DNA of 64,000 nt, taken from contig MU385724.1 in the NCBI GenBank assembly GCA_022497155.1, positions 248,001-312,000 of the forward strand. Reading direction: 5' to 3'. Below the pieces are notes generated by a model, which was given only the letters and a program-made list of their open reading frames with translations, was not told where the DNA came from and did not search any database. Positions within the stretch are counted from its first letter, which is position 1. Each line of letters starts with the position of its first letter. The translations under genes and the position numbers were made by a program. The stretch comes from Whalleya microplaca (taxonomy: Eukaryota; Ascomycota; Sordariomycetes; Xylariales; Xylariaceae). Shown piece after piece: positions 10,573 through 22,286 of the stretch.

Positions 10573-13500
10573 ATGGCTAATAGCAATATCATCCAACAGT
10601 CGACACAGCAGGGGGAGGTAGATGACATTATAATCATCGACGAGGGTGTTGACACCCGAATGTCAGATATAAGTCTTCGGGAAGCCGATAGCATACGTTC
10701 CGAAACAAGTTCGAAATCCACTCTATTTGTTACGAACAGTACCGACGATGATCAATCTGGCCGTCTATCGTTCCCGAATAATAGAACTATCGATAACAGT
10801 ATCATCAATGCCCCAAGCCGCTCGGGTTCTACGCATCCCTCCTATTTGACGCCAACTACACCTGCGAATATATCTACCACAACCTTAAATAACACACAGG
10901 ATGCTACAACTACTGGAGAGGACGAGTCTGAACGAAGCTCCCAAAAGCTGTGGACATCGATTTGGCTTCTCAAAGGCACATTACTCGGATTCTTTATGTT
11001 ATTCACGAGTTTATGGATGGCTTTGGTTCTTTTGATGCACTACAATATCCGAGAAAATGGTTTTACACTAGCTCTTTCGTCCAATCATTACGCCTGGACA
11101 TATGGTCCAACCGTTATACTCACCATTGTTGTTAGCCTTTGGAGACAGGTTGATTATCACTGCAAATTGAGCCAGCCTTGGTGTACGATGAAACGAGGAC
11201 CCGCGATACCATCCAAAACTATACTGCTGGATTATATCTCACCTTTACAAACAACAAGCCTGTGGAAAGCCCTTAAAAATAAACACTGGGCTGTGCTCTC
11301 GTCCATAGTCGGTTCCATTATACTTCAAGGCGTTATTGTGGCTTCGACTACAATCTTGATTTCTTCACCTACTACACTTACTGGAGTGTTCCCGATTATA
11401 ATCACTACCAAGCTTGACGGTGACAATTATCTCAAATACCTGACCAATGCTTGGAACAAACCCGTGATAAACGGGTCCGAATTTAATCCAGTATATACCA
11501 ACATATCAGATTCACCAGTGAGACTTTACCAGGGCATCTTATCTGGGGGGTTTCAAAATCCACCGGAAATCTAGAATGACGTTGTCTTTCACAATTTTGA
11601 CTTCACCAATAGCAAGGTAAACGTCACTGAAATCACAGGGCCAACGAAAGCTTTTGTCCCACAAATAACTTGTGAGATTCCGGACAACATATCATATGTT
11701 GATATCGGCGCAGGGTGGTTCGGGCTTGACTTTGAAACTTCCTCGTGTAGCCTTAGTCAGTGGCATTTGATGCCTTTGTGTCCTCCTGCCACAAAACGCT
11801 GCCAGCAATACCAAATGATAAGAGTTAACTGTTCTGGTGGCGAGTGGGCGCATTGCGATGGCGAAACAGTCATAAATAGCGAAACAACTGATGATATCCG
11901 ATTCGCATTGTTAGCTACCGACTTGAAGATAAGCGGCAACATTACGATCTCTAATGACAGCTTTAATACATGGGAAGTTCTGAAGAAGACAGCTGCGATA
12001 TGTAAAGTCGACTATGGCATTCAAGACCTTAACTTGACAAAATCTTTAGCGGGCAACAGCTCCACGTTAGGTCCCTTACATACACCAGACCAAAAGCTCC
12101 GCATTCCAAACTTAGGTGGCATCCAACTAGGTGAAATTATCTACTCGATGCTAGGAGACCCAGCTCTTCAAGATGAAGGTGAAACAGCTTCTCATCCAAT
12201 TTTTGGTTTGATGAATTCAACATTGAATACTTCCTCTACAGAACTTGATGTCTTCTTTAATGCAAAGGTTATGGTACAGGCCTTCATCACATCATTCAGC
12301 GGAGTGGCATGCCAGTTGATACAAACGGAATTCTTATCCCCTGATCAAGCACCCGAAGAAGGTCAGGGCTTATACACTGAGGATAGGCTCTACATTCAAG
12401 AACTATCCACTTGGCTTATGATTGGTGGTCTTGCCATTTTGAGTGTTCTATCACTTGATCTATTATTCATCGCCCCCCGTGATGTAAACTCACAAGAACC
12501 AAACCTCGCTTCTCATGGTGTACTGTTGGCAAACAGTCCATCTATGCAAGCCCTATTGGGAGCCTGCGGAAGCTTACGAACATCTGAACTTACGAAATGG
12601 CTGCAAGATTTCGAATTTCGAACTATTGCGGATGGCGGTGCTTTCTATGTGGAAGCACTGAAATCTACAAAGCTGTCGAACACAGTTTCAAATTCAACTA
12701 CTCTACAAAACAATACTGAGGCTGAAAATCAAATGGAGGTCTCTCATATTCCAAATGACCTCAAAGTAAAGAAAGGATCGTGGATCCCCCTCTTCGCAAA
12801 ATATCCCATGGTTGCGATAACGTTAACACTACCCATACTATCCATTGCTTGCGTAGAAATCCTTTATCGAGTGTCCGAAAGGAACGGCGGATTTGTTGAT
12901 GGGAGTAACTCAGTATACTATGTTCGATACCCCTCTATCATAGCTGCGATTACTATGGCATCTCTCTTTCACAGCCTTGACTTTACAATCACCGCTTTCG
13001 CTCCATTTCACGCGCTTCGGTCGAAACGGGTTTCTGCAAGTCAAGGGGTTCTAACCAACTTGGTTGAAATGATACCTGCGCTTGCCTTCTACTATACGCT
13101 TCGGGGTCGGGTTTTCGGTGCCTTTTTCTCTAACATAGCTAGGGTAATGGGCAGTACTTTGACAATTATTGTGTCGGGTCTCTGGATTATAGATTCGTCT
13201 ATGATGGATTCAATTCAAGTCAACGCGTCAGCTGCGACTACTTGGGACATATCTTGGAAGCCCAGCTGCAGTAATGATGCAGGTATCGCAGGCCAACTAC
13301 CTAAAGCCATCAATAATGCTTCATCTAGTCCACAGGGGGTCTATGATGACCTCGTTTTCCCTGATATCGTCGACATTGCTGTAACAGGGGCTGAACCGGG
13401 ACTCAACATTTCAGATCCAGTAACCCAGAGTCGTCTAAGGTTAACCGTGAATATTTCTGCGCTGAGGCCCAAGCTGCGATGCGAACCAGTTACGGAGATC

Positions 13501-14745
13501 CATCGTAATGCCAAAGATTGGAGATATCTCGAAGCTACGTATCCCCTGCCTCGATATTGCCACGGTGGGCCAGGAGGCAACCTTAGTTACGGAAAGATAA
13601 TTCGTGAACTAAAACGCACACCACTTTTGTGTAGGACCCAGTCAGAATAGCCATTTACCCAGTCAAAATAGACGTTTCGCTGGTTCGGGATGACCTTTGA
13701 CTTACATATGGGCCCTTGGAATGAAAGTAATCCTAATTTCTCCGGGTCCGGTGAGGGTTCTGGAACAGCGGATGGCAGCGATTACCCTTCGGACTAAAAT
13801 CAACTAGACAATCCAGATGGGTGTCCTTCAATTGGTATCCTATTCGGACGATTAGAGCCGAATCGTATGCAAACGGAGAACATCACAGGACTATTCTGTT
13901 TTCAAGAAATACAGCAGGCTGAGGCCGGTGTTCCTCTCGATCTTCAAGGGACAAACCCTCAGTCTACATTAAGATTGAATCCTAGCAATATTCGATCCCC
14001 ACCACTTGTCGATGAGTCAACGGTCATGCTTCTGGCTAATGGTACCCCAGGTATCAACAGTTTTCATTATCGAATTGAAGATAGCATTGATAGTGTAACT
14101 TGGGACTGGATTAACCATGAGCCATATGATATGTCTGGGTTTTTCGTGCCTATAACCTATGGTCCCAATATGCCCAGTTTAGAAGCTATGGTTGGACCGA
14201 ATAACATGCAAGTATTGATAGATGCCATTAACAGGCTCTACAACATGTGTATGGTGCGTGTCATAGCGTCGCCTATTTTCCGCAAGCCACTGAACAGGTC
14301 GGCAAACTTACCGAATGAACGGTTTACTGGTTCTGCGTCTATCTAAATTTCAAGACTTAAAGTTGATTACATATCGAAACTGATCCTTCGAATTTTACTG
14401 GCCATTATGACAGTTCTGGGAGGACTAGGGTTCTGGTTGACAGATATCCGACATACACTGCCGCGAAACCCATTCTCTATTGCGAGTCTTATGGCCCTAT
14501 TTGCTGGTAGTGAGTTCTGCGAACGTAATAATCTGCCAGCCGGTGCTGAGTGGATGACAAAGCCTGAGCTAGAGACCTTGTTCGGTAGTCGACAGTTCAG
14601 CCTGGGGTGGTGGCAAGCGAGAGGTTCCGTTGGGAGCGGAATAGAAGATGAGCGGGTAGGCGACCGAGAAACACAACGATTCGGCATTGACATTGGCATT
14701 CCATATCAGAGAGGGTTTCTCAAGAAGAAGAACAAAGCAGAATGA
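10573..14745 (+). pseudogene. DUF3433 membrane protein gene with five in-frame stops
   Basis: One frame runs 1391 codons from ATG 10573 to TGA 14743-14745. It is interrupted by TAG at 11572, TAG at 13648, TAG at 13669, TAA at 13795 and TAA at 14344, with no frameshift. The product would be a large fungal multi-membrane protein. Its first DUF3433-type unit (about residues 130-260) has HYAWTYGPTVILTIV, then LDYISPL and KHWAVL. A second, similar unit around residues 790-880 has RYPSIIAAITMASLF and ALRGK-like text. The C-terminal piece after the last stop keeps the usual RHTLPRNPFSIASLMALFAG block. The lumenal parts carry many NxS/T sequons. Every stop could come from CAG or CAA by a C-to-T change, as RIP makes. 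An in-frame 57-bp intron might remove the first stop, but it lacks a branch site. The biochemical role of DUF3433 is not known. Confidence 0.8.
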
Positions 14746-15184
14746 ATGGGTCTTGGCGTACACTAGGAGACTTTCAGATTATCCGTGCAATTTGTCTAGA
14801 GTGACTCATGTACTCATTATCTATTGTGGTGCTGTATTTATTAGCTTGATTGCAATAATAGACCGGGCATACGAGAGAGCTCTGGGAGGAATCGAGGTTT
14901 AGGATCCGGAGTCTTATAATTGTGACCAAGGATTGACATACGTATCTTACAGAACATTTCACGGGAGCTCGAATGGCCGATGAAAATCAAACAGACATCT
15001 TCTTAGGATGTACAAGTTAATATCTACATGAAGTCCACAGATGTGGTCGCTACTAATGTAATTGCCACAAATTACAAACATATATCGGTTTCATTCTTTC
15101 CGAATCATCCTCATTTAAGCCTGCGGTCTTCCTCAAAGGATCCCTACAACTTTCACAGAGCCTACAAGGGCTCATCTAAAGGCT
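14746..15184. other. Convergent intergenic stretch
   Basis: Lies between the end of the DUF3433 pseudogene and the 3' end of the minus-strand HET gene. AT-rich; nothing coding was seen. Confidence 0.5.
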
Positions 15185-17135
15185 TCAATATACCTTGATA
15201 AAGCGTTGTCTCCCGATACGACTCTCCACGGCCTCACCGTGCATAATACCGGGCATATACGTGTCGCCAACAAACTCATAACCGTCTGCATTACCGGACT
15301 CGATCGTTTTGTGGTCCTGTCCACGAGGTCGGAAGGCAAAAGGGACTCTACATCCAGACATGATCCACACCTCGTCCCCCTGCTGGATAGTCGACGGACC
15401 TAGGCCTATGTACCCCGTCTCGGTGAAGAACAGCGTCTGCATCCACCACATATTCTCACGCCAATTCGTGCCTCGATCGTGCTCCAGGAACTTCCCCTCC
15501 ATCATGCCGCGGAACGCGATATTCCGAAAGGTGTCCGTGACCTCGTCACATCTCAGACCGCGCGCCTTTGCCTCCGCCGTAAGGGCGTCCCACATCTTCA
15601 CGACATCGTCCATCTCGCTCGTCTCGATGGGTTTACTAGCTGCCAGCACGCGATCAAAGAACACTCCATTCAGACGAATAACGCAATCGTCGCCCCCCGA
15701 GCTCAACACCTCCTTATCAAGCATCGGCAGCCCGCGATCAGTCGTGAAATCATACCAAAAGCGATCGTGATCCCAAAACCGTGAGATCACGCGCCCGTCC
15801 GGCGGCAGCGTCCAATCGACGACCCAGCTCGGCAGGTCCGGGACGGACTTGCGCTCGCCCCTGAGCCCGATCAGCGGTCTCAGGCTCCATTCATCCCGGA
15901 TCAGATCAACCGTAACCCTCTTAAACAGCGTCGGCACCGGGACCGTGTAATCCGCGGGCGTGACGCCCGGGAGCGGGTTCGGCGCGCCCTCGCCCAGCAG
16001 GCCCATGATGGCGTACACCTTGTCCCTCGGATCCGAGCTCCGGCGGTCGCGGAAGCGCCAGAGCATGACGAGCGGGCCCTCGGGTTCTTCGCCCCAGGCG
16101 CGCGCGAGGTCGAGCGCGTAGAAGGGGCCGGACAGGTTCCCCGCGTGGCCCGCGGGGAAGAAGGCGAAGAAGCTCAGCCCGAGGTTGTCGGGCCAATGCA
16201 GCGCCATCGCGCGCGTGTAGAACCGCATGAACGTCTCCCACGGCAGCGTGAAGAGGCCCCAGACTATGGTGTGCTGCCGCGGGCGAACGCCTTCTTGGAT
16301 CGTCCAGATCCGGGACCACCAGGCTGAGTTCGGGACTGTGGTGGGGAGCGGGGGTTAGTATTTGCTCTTCTCAAGGCAATTGAGCGAATTATAGGAAACT
16401 TCAAGGCTTTTTATGACCCCTGAGAATATCCCAATAAGAATTCCTGCCCCTGAAAAAAAAAAAACCACCACGAAAAAGAAACCCCTCCAGAATTCACTCA
16501 CTCTGCTGAAACGCCCTTCCCGCAGCATCCTGCGCCTCCTTCCCCCTAAGCGTCGGCGGCAGCTCCTCGTACGTCTCGGCATCAGCGACGACCCTCATGG
16601 CGTCGACGGCGGCGCGCGCGGCGCCCAGGGCCTCCTCGACGCGCCCGAAGTGCACGAAGCAGTTGGCGCACTGCGCGTAGATGCGCCGCATCAGGTGGTG
16701 CACCTGGTGCATCTTCTCGTCCGGGTCGCGCTGGTTGATGCACAGCGCGTCGACCCAGATGAGGAGCTCGGACTCCGCCTCAGACTCGGACTCGGGGGAG
16801 GTGGAAGAGGTGGCGGCGGCATTGCTCCGGATCGCGTGCAGCGCGCTGAACAGATTATCCGTGACGGCGACCTTGGCCCCTGCGACGACGATGGAGCGGC
16901 CCTCATGGCTGTCGCCCCAGACGTAGGAGAGCGTGTGGTAGGCGGGCGAGTCGTCGAGGCTGACAACCCGGTAGGAACACCGGATTTCCTCGCCTTCTGG
17001 GCCGGCTGCGATCTCGAGCAGGCGGATCTGGTTCTGCTGGCTGTTGAGTATTACGGCTTCGAAGTCTGCTGCTGGGTTTAGTGATGCTGGGTTGAGGCTG
17101 ACAGAGGGCTGAACGGGTTGCTTACCGGGTTGCAT
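15185..17135 (-). CDS. HET-domain protein (heterokaryon incompatibility type, 594 aa)
   Basis: Exons 17135-16502 and 16335-15185 (minus strand) are joined by a 166-bp intron, donor GTGAGT and acceptor CACAG. The N-terminal HET domain shows its usual blocks: HTLSYVWGD at about 68-75, LLIWVDALCINQRDPDE at 124-140, MRRIYAQC, and WWSRIWTIQE right after the splice. The later part has the downstream landmarks of this family: SSDPRDKVYAIMGLL, PADYTVP, and the C-terminal GYIGLGPSTIQQGDEVWI block. HET proteins of fungi act in non-self recognition and can trigger cell death on fusion with an incompatible strain; the partner here cannot be named. The first exon and start of the second are very GC-rich, unlike the flanks. 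The frame upstream starts at a TTG, so ATG 17135 is used. Confidence 0.9.
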
Positions 17136-17806
17136 GGTATTAGTCTGTCGAGCGCTTTCGAGGAGGGACAAGAACGAAGCGAGGGGACAATGTCTCTATT
17201 AACAACATCTAGATGGTCGACCAAAATTTGATAACTCACTTATATACATAATTATAGAAACTTCCGGATATAACACTAGAAATTGAACAGTGATGTTAGA
17301 GAACGGGTGAGCTTGTGAGATATATGATATCATTCCCTTTCCCCAGCCTCAGCTCTCAACATGGGCCAGGGTGTGTCGATGCATGAGGTAGGATATTAGT
17401 GATAAGAATAGGTATTTGGGGTCTGAAATCGCCTTGGATTGGGTGAGAAAGACGCACTAATGCCAGGGGCGTATAATCAGCCCCATCAGCATGCACCAGT
17501 CGTGTCCTGATCATATTGGTAAGCAGATACTTGAAGGGTGCCGCATATGTTGTCCTAAATAATGATAGACAAGACTCACAGTCTTGTCGGTCTATCGCAA
17601 GGTCATCATATCTCCTGATGAGCTACAACAATTACATCAGCCATTCTTATGTAGTACCAGAGTCAATAAATCGCTACATATGTAATAATACGTCTCTTGA
17701 ACAAAACCCGAACAGAGGCGTGGTCACGACAGTAATAGTCTCTTGTCTGTCTATTGAGAACACTTTTGTGCGTCTAATGTAACCGTACAGTGGTATCAGT
17801 AGCATT
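17136..17806. other. Intergenic stretch
   Basis: Holds the HET gene promoter and the 3' flank of the CCT6 gene. No coding frame has support. A short imperfect inverted pair, TAGACAAGACTCACAGTCTTGTCGGTCTA, split by a few bases, lies near 17567-17595. Confidence 0.5.
17568..17595. other. Short inverted repeat between HET and CCT6 genes
   Basis: TAGACAAGACT and AGTCTTGTCGGTCTA are nearly complementary around a short CAC loop, giving a stem of about 11 base pairs plus a bulge. It sits in the 3' flank of CCT6, roughly 210 bases past its stop codon. It could be an RNA hairpin, or a chance palindrome. Confidence 0.4.
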
Positions 17807-19729
17807 TTATTCCTCCGGACCGTCCATGCCAGGACCAGGGCCGCCTTGCCGTCCCATCTGTCGCGCCTTGAGCATCTCATCGCAGAGTAGAAGATTCGAC
17901 GCAATGCTGGAAGAAGACGCAACGCAATTTCTCAATACTCTGAACGAGTCGTAAACACCTTCCAATGTCGGGTCCATAGGTTGGCCAAGCACCAAATCTA
18001 GCCCAACCACGTTTCCATCTGCGTTCTCGTCTTGAAGTGAAGCAACTGGAGCAGGATTAGTATAGAGATACAAAGTTGGTATATCGTCATGAAACTTACG
18101 TGCGTCCTGAATATCGAGGCCAGCGTTGGCGGCTAATGTCTTGGGGATGATCAATAGCGCATCCGCGAAAGCATCGACACCCCACTTGGCCTTGCCCTTG
18201 ACGGTTCTCTTGAAGGCATCGCTCTTCAGATGGGCCGCACAAGCAACCTGGAAAGCGCCACCGCCGGGAACTACACTCTTGTCCACAATCATGTTGTAGA
18301 CGCTTCGTAGACCGTCCCGGACAGCATCCGTAATCTGAGTGATGGTGTGGGCATTCGGGCCCTTGATCATCAGGGTTACGGACTTGGGGTCCTTCACATC
18401 CTCGATGAATGTGTATTTCTCCTCGCCCAGCTGTTGTTCGTACACCAAACCAGCCCAACCGAGAATATCAGGGGATAGGTCTTCCACACTGTTCTGTGCG
18501 ACACCGCCGCAGATCAGCTGCAGTCTCTCCATGTTCCTTCTCTTGGCTCTCCGCAGAGCGAAGATTCCGTTCTTGGCGAGCACATCCAGAGACAAGGGGT
18601 CGATGCCCTTCTGGTTGACGATGACAAAGCTCTTCTTGGGGTCGTTCCCGCACACCTCCTTCTTTAGCTCCACAATCTTCTTCAACTTGGCATCGACAAA
18701 CCTGCGCTCGCTCTCGACTAGCTTGTCACGTTGCTCTGCACTGGAGTAAAAGAAACCCGAGTTGATCTCCGACTTCTCGTACTCTAAGCTCACGTTCATG
18801 GTCAAGATGAAGGCGTTTTCTAGTCTCTTGGGCATGTCTGGGTGGCGCGCGCCGTGGTCCAACGCTAGGCCTCGGATGAGTTGTGTATCCGCGGCGGTTC
18901 GATGTTGCATCTTCATTATTTCCACCATGTGCAAGTCTGGCTTGGCGGGTGCTTGGTAGATAGATAGAACGGCATCGACGATGTCGGGGGTCAGTTTCTT
19001 GGCGAGGCTCGCGTTGAGCTTGGTAGACAGGGATGTTCGAGCGACAGAGAGGAGAAGCTCGCGGTCGACTTCTTTGGGTAGCTTGAAAGAGTCGAGGAAC
19101 TGTAGCAGCAATGAGTAAAGGTTCAAAGCCAGGAGAAAGGAGCAAAGGGTAGCGCACCTTTAGAGACTCATTCTTTGCAATCTCAAAACCCTCTGTTATA
19201 ATTCGGGGATGTAACCCCTCCGAGATGTATCTGTCTGCCTGCTTGAGAAGCTCTCCCACCAGGAGAACGACCGACGTTGTGCCATCTCCGCAGATGTCGT
19301 CTTGTGCTGTTGCTGCTCGGGCAATCATGACAGCAGTGGGGTTCTGTATCTGCATCTCTCTCAACAAGACATTGCCGTCCTTCGTAAGCTTGATCTGTTC
19401 GAGGGGTCAGTTCGGAGTCGTCATATATCCAGGTTGGGCCTAGGAGCTTGTACCTGTCCGGAACCATCCACGAGCCTATACAATGGTTAGCGCTGATGCA
19501 ATATGAGGCGCAATGTATGAAGAGGCTTGGCATACATCTTGATAGTGCCTAGAGGCCCTAAGTTGGACTTGAGAACATCTTGTAGACCTTCACCTGCACT
19601 GATGTTGACCCGAAGAGCTTCACCCCGCCGCTGGCCAAGATATCAGTATCACAACTCGATAGGGGCGCAAATAGCTGAAGAACATACCCGAGACTCGGCT
19701 TTCGGATTGAGAAGCTGTGCCGCAGACAT
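17807..19729 (-). CDS. CCT6: Chaperonin-containing TCP-1 subunit zeta
   Basis: One of eight subunits of the cytosolic CCT/TRiC ring that folds actin, tubulin and other proteins using ATP. Minus-strand exons are 19729-19688, 19630-19536, 19475-19454, 19394-19158, 19099-18100 and 18045-17807, giving 544 residues, the normal size. The start [14 protein letters not shown], the motif NLGPLGT, the nucleotide-binding GDGTTS and the zeta-typical [20 protein letters not shown] all fit CCT6. The apical and C-terminal regions ([28 protein letters not shown]) follow in order. Exon 3 is only 22 bases long. The last intron is 54 bp, in frame and stop-free, so a naive reading keeps it as 18 extra residues. 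Single-copy housekeeping gene; expression should be constitutive. Confidence 0.95.
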
Positions 19730-20410
19730 TATGGTTATTTCAGATGAGTGACGGGAGCTTCAGGAATGTCGTATGTGGTGTTGAATCTAGACTTGATTTG
19801 ATTCACTACCTCTGGAGCTGGGTTGAAAGCAAGTGGGTCAACGGCACCTTGAACTTTTTCTGCAGCCTTGTGTTTATCTCTGTGTTTATCTGGGCATAAG
19901 AGCTAGTGATATTCAACTATGGAGGTTTCATCATTGATAAGATAACGTTGTGGCTGGTGCATGACTATCATGACTATTTAACGAACTAACAGTAGCAGCT
20001 AAAAGGGGACCCGCTGTGGCTGAATATAAATTCGACCCAAATACAGTCCGTACGGGGCCGAGGTCTCTCTTCACTACAGAATACTCTTGACTACTTATTC
20101 AGTTTATCACTTGCTTGATAGTGCACACTCCATTTAACTTGATAAAGAAAATTGAATTGCTTGTTGTATCTCGATTTTACACGTACGAGTTCGTCAGATG
20201 TTTTGTTCCATTCTTCATTAGGAGAGATGTCTACCCTCTTTTTTCCGCCTCCAAGCCCACCGATCCGCATTGCGCGAGGTATCCCATTATGTACCCCCCA
20301 ACCCCCGTCACCCCCATCTCCGTCCATAATATCCACCTGTACCTAATAAATCCCATTCTCTGTGGATATTCCTCAAGACCCCAACTACTACTTTCATGGC
20401 CATGCATACA
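19730..20410. other. Intergenic stretch
   Basis: Contains the CCT6 promoter and the 3' flank of the 2EXR gene. No supported coding frame was found. Confidence 0.5.
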
Positions 20411-21508
20411 TCATGACCATGGATACAGCGTCTCCCTTCCGGCTATGATTTCTGTCGTGAGGCACATGCGCCTCCTATTAGAGATGGCTTCTAATGGATC
20501 CAGCCTTCTTCGTGTGTGCGAGTGGCTGGCCTGTCGGTAACGGTTACCGTCTATTGTCGTGGACGGCCACCGCTTCTCGAATATGAGGACAGGCCGGATT
20601 TTCGGCATTCGGCTCAGCCTCTTCCTGATCACTCTGCTGCTTCTGTTCGATAACCGTCGTCGGTTCCAGTACCCAAAGCACTTTTCGGTCATGAGTTCCT
20701 CCGATTCATCGTCACCGTTTTCATACCACCCCTGGCCCTGGAGCCACTGCTCCTCGAACATGGTCTTCAGGTCCTTGGTCCACTCGCTGCGGAGATGTCT
20801 CAGCAGTTTCGCAGGCCGGCTGTGCATGAGCTTCCCCGGGTAGAGCGTGCGAAGGTTTTCGAACACCGGTTTTAAATAACTGGGCAGTTTTGGGTCGTCC
20901 AGATCGACCACCGCCGTGTCGCCATCCTGATAAATATCCAGATCCTCCCCGCACTCGACCGTCATCAGCGAGAGGAGGAAGGTGTCCACATCCTTGAACC
21001 GGCCTTCCCCAACCATGGCGGGAAAGAGGTCAGAGACGTCGGGGTACCGGTACTTGTCCTCGATCAGCTCGAGAGCATTGACGATGACGGTGCCTCGGGC
21101 CAGCAGGTCGCCCCAGCCCTCCCAGGACTTGAAAACCCGGAGGCTGGGGATGTAGAACAGATCGCTGCGGCGATCGTACCAGTGCTCGTGAACCAGCGTC
21201 ATGTGAGAATCCATAAACCGGAGCGTCGTGCCTCGCTCCCGTAACACCTGTCCAGACTCGCCGCACGCCTTCGCGAGCGCTGGCACCTTGACCGCGGGAG
21301 ACACCCGCGGATAGCGTAGGTAAGTGACCAAGTCGTGGACGCGCACGACCCGACTCGGCGTGGCGAGAGCCCATATGGCCATACGCACTTCGAGGGGAAG
21401 ATGAAAAAACTGGCCGAAGCGCCCCGGCAGCACTTGCTTCGCCAATTCTTCCCCGCGCGCCTCGCATACCGGTATTGTTGTATCTTGTGCCATAATCTCA
21501 AGCGCCAT
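20411..21508 (-). CDS. 2EXR-domain-like protein (365 aa)
   Basis: An intronless minus-strand frame. Near the N-terminus, FGQFFHLPLEVRMAIWALA followed by PSRVVRVHDL (about residues 32-60) matches the opening of the fungal 2EXR family. In that family a phenylalanine-rich F-box-like helix precedes an RVV/I strand. The middle is acidic and aromatic; the C-terminal 70 residues are strongly basic with many arginines (RRRLSNRSSR, RKRLSRMPK), which may bring it to the nucleus. The reading frame stays open upstream to 21736 and beyond. ATG 21508 is preferred because the upstream residues are low in family resemblance, and MAQ at 21493 is a second option. The 2EXR family is very large in filamentous fungi and no activity is established. 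Confidence 0.75.
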   Translation of the reverse strand: MALEIMAQDTTIPVCEARGEELAKQVLPGRFGQFFHLPLEVRMAIWALATPSRVVRVHDLVTYLRYPRVSPAVKVPALAKACGESGQVLRERGTTLRFMDSHMTLVHEHWYDRRSDLFYIPSLRVFKSWEGWGDLLARGTVIVNALELIEDKYRYPDVSDLFPAMVGEGRFKDVDTFLLSLMTVECGEDLDIYQDGDTAVVDLDDPKLPSYLKPVFENLRTLYPGKLMHSRPAKLLRHLRSEWTKDLKTMFEEQWLQGQGWYENGDDESEELMTEKCFGYWNRRRLSNRSSRVIRKRLSRMPKIRPVLIFEKRWPSTTIDGNRYRQASHSHTRRRLDPLEAISNRRRMCLTTEIIAGRETLYPWS

Positions 21509-22286
21509 GAAGAGAGGGATGGTGGGCAGTGAAAAGTTGAAGTTGCCTGATTTTCTGTTTGTTTCGGGAGTGGCATGAGTGTTGGCAGAGTCCCAACCTG
21601 CAAGTGGAAGTGCAAGTGCAAGTGTCTCATCAGTGTGTTGGCGGCCCTTATACAATTCGGGTAGGCACACGGAGTCCCGCTGATTCGTTCGATTGGGATC
21701 CTCTCTCCCAGTCGAGCCACGGATACGTGGCTCCATCCTACTGAATGTGGCTATCCTCACTTCAGGCCAGTCGTTAGGTCAAGTGACCTTCGATGTAGGA
21801 ATTTGACGTACGGACTGATGTAACTTGTTAAGGTTCGAAATGAGATCACATGTAATAGTTTCATGGTCTCGAACAGTGATGAGCTGTTACATACAGAAGA
21901 CCAAATAAACTGGATTGTGCGGCCTTTAAGTGTAATTCCTTATCTACATGACTCAGAGTTTCTGATGCCACCCAAAGCCCGTGCCATGAAACCAAATGCG
22001 CGAAGTCAATGTAAGTCCATGCGGATGTCGTGAGATAGCCTTCAACTATTACAAGTTCATGCAACCTTTCCAAGTATCGCCAAATCTGATCGCCTAATTA
22101 GTGGGTTGGCGGCTGCACATTACGCAGTAGAGGTGTGGCTTACGCACGGGTCCATGTTGGATCATATGATTTGACTGGACAGCTAAAACTGCGTGCTCAC
22201 ACCTCATTCGGAGCTTATAAGCTTACCTCTTCTACCGTAAACCATGAACAACAATATGCTACCTTGTTGACTTAAAACAAACGAAG
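21509..22286. other. Divergent intergenic region
   Basis: Promoter region shared by the minus-strand 2EXR gene and the plus-strand flavoprotein gene. No coding frame is supported. Confidence 0.5.

Noticed and set aside
11519..11575. A 57-bp in-frame intron that would remove the first stop of the DUF3433 gene
   Set aside because: GT and AG ends fit, but there is no branch-like site, the region reads as normal protein, and four other stops remain.
16413..17081. 222-codon plus-strand frame opposite the HET gene
   Set aside because: Antisense shadow of the GC-rich HET exon; composition is R/D/V/A-biased and no domain is visible.
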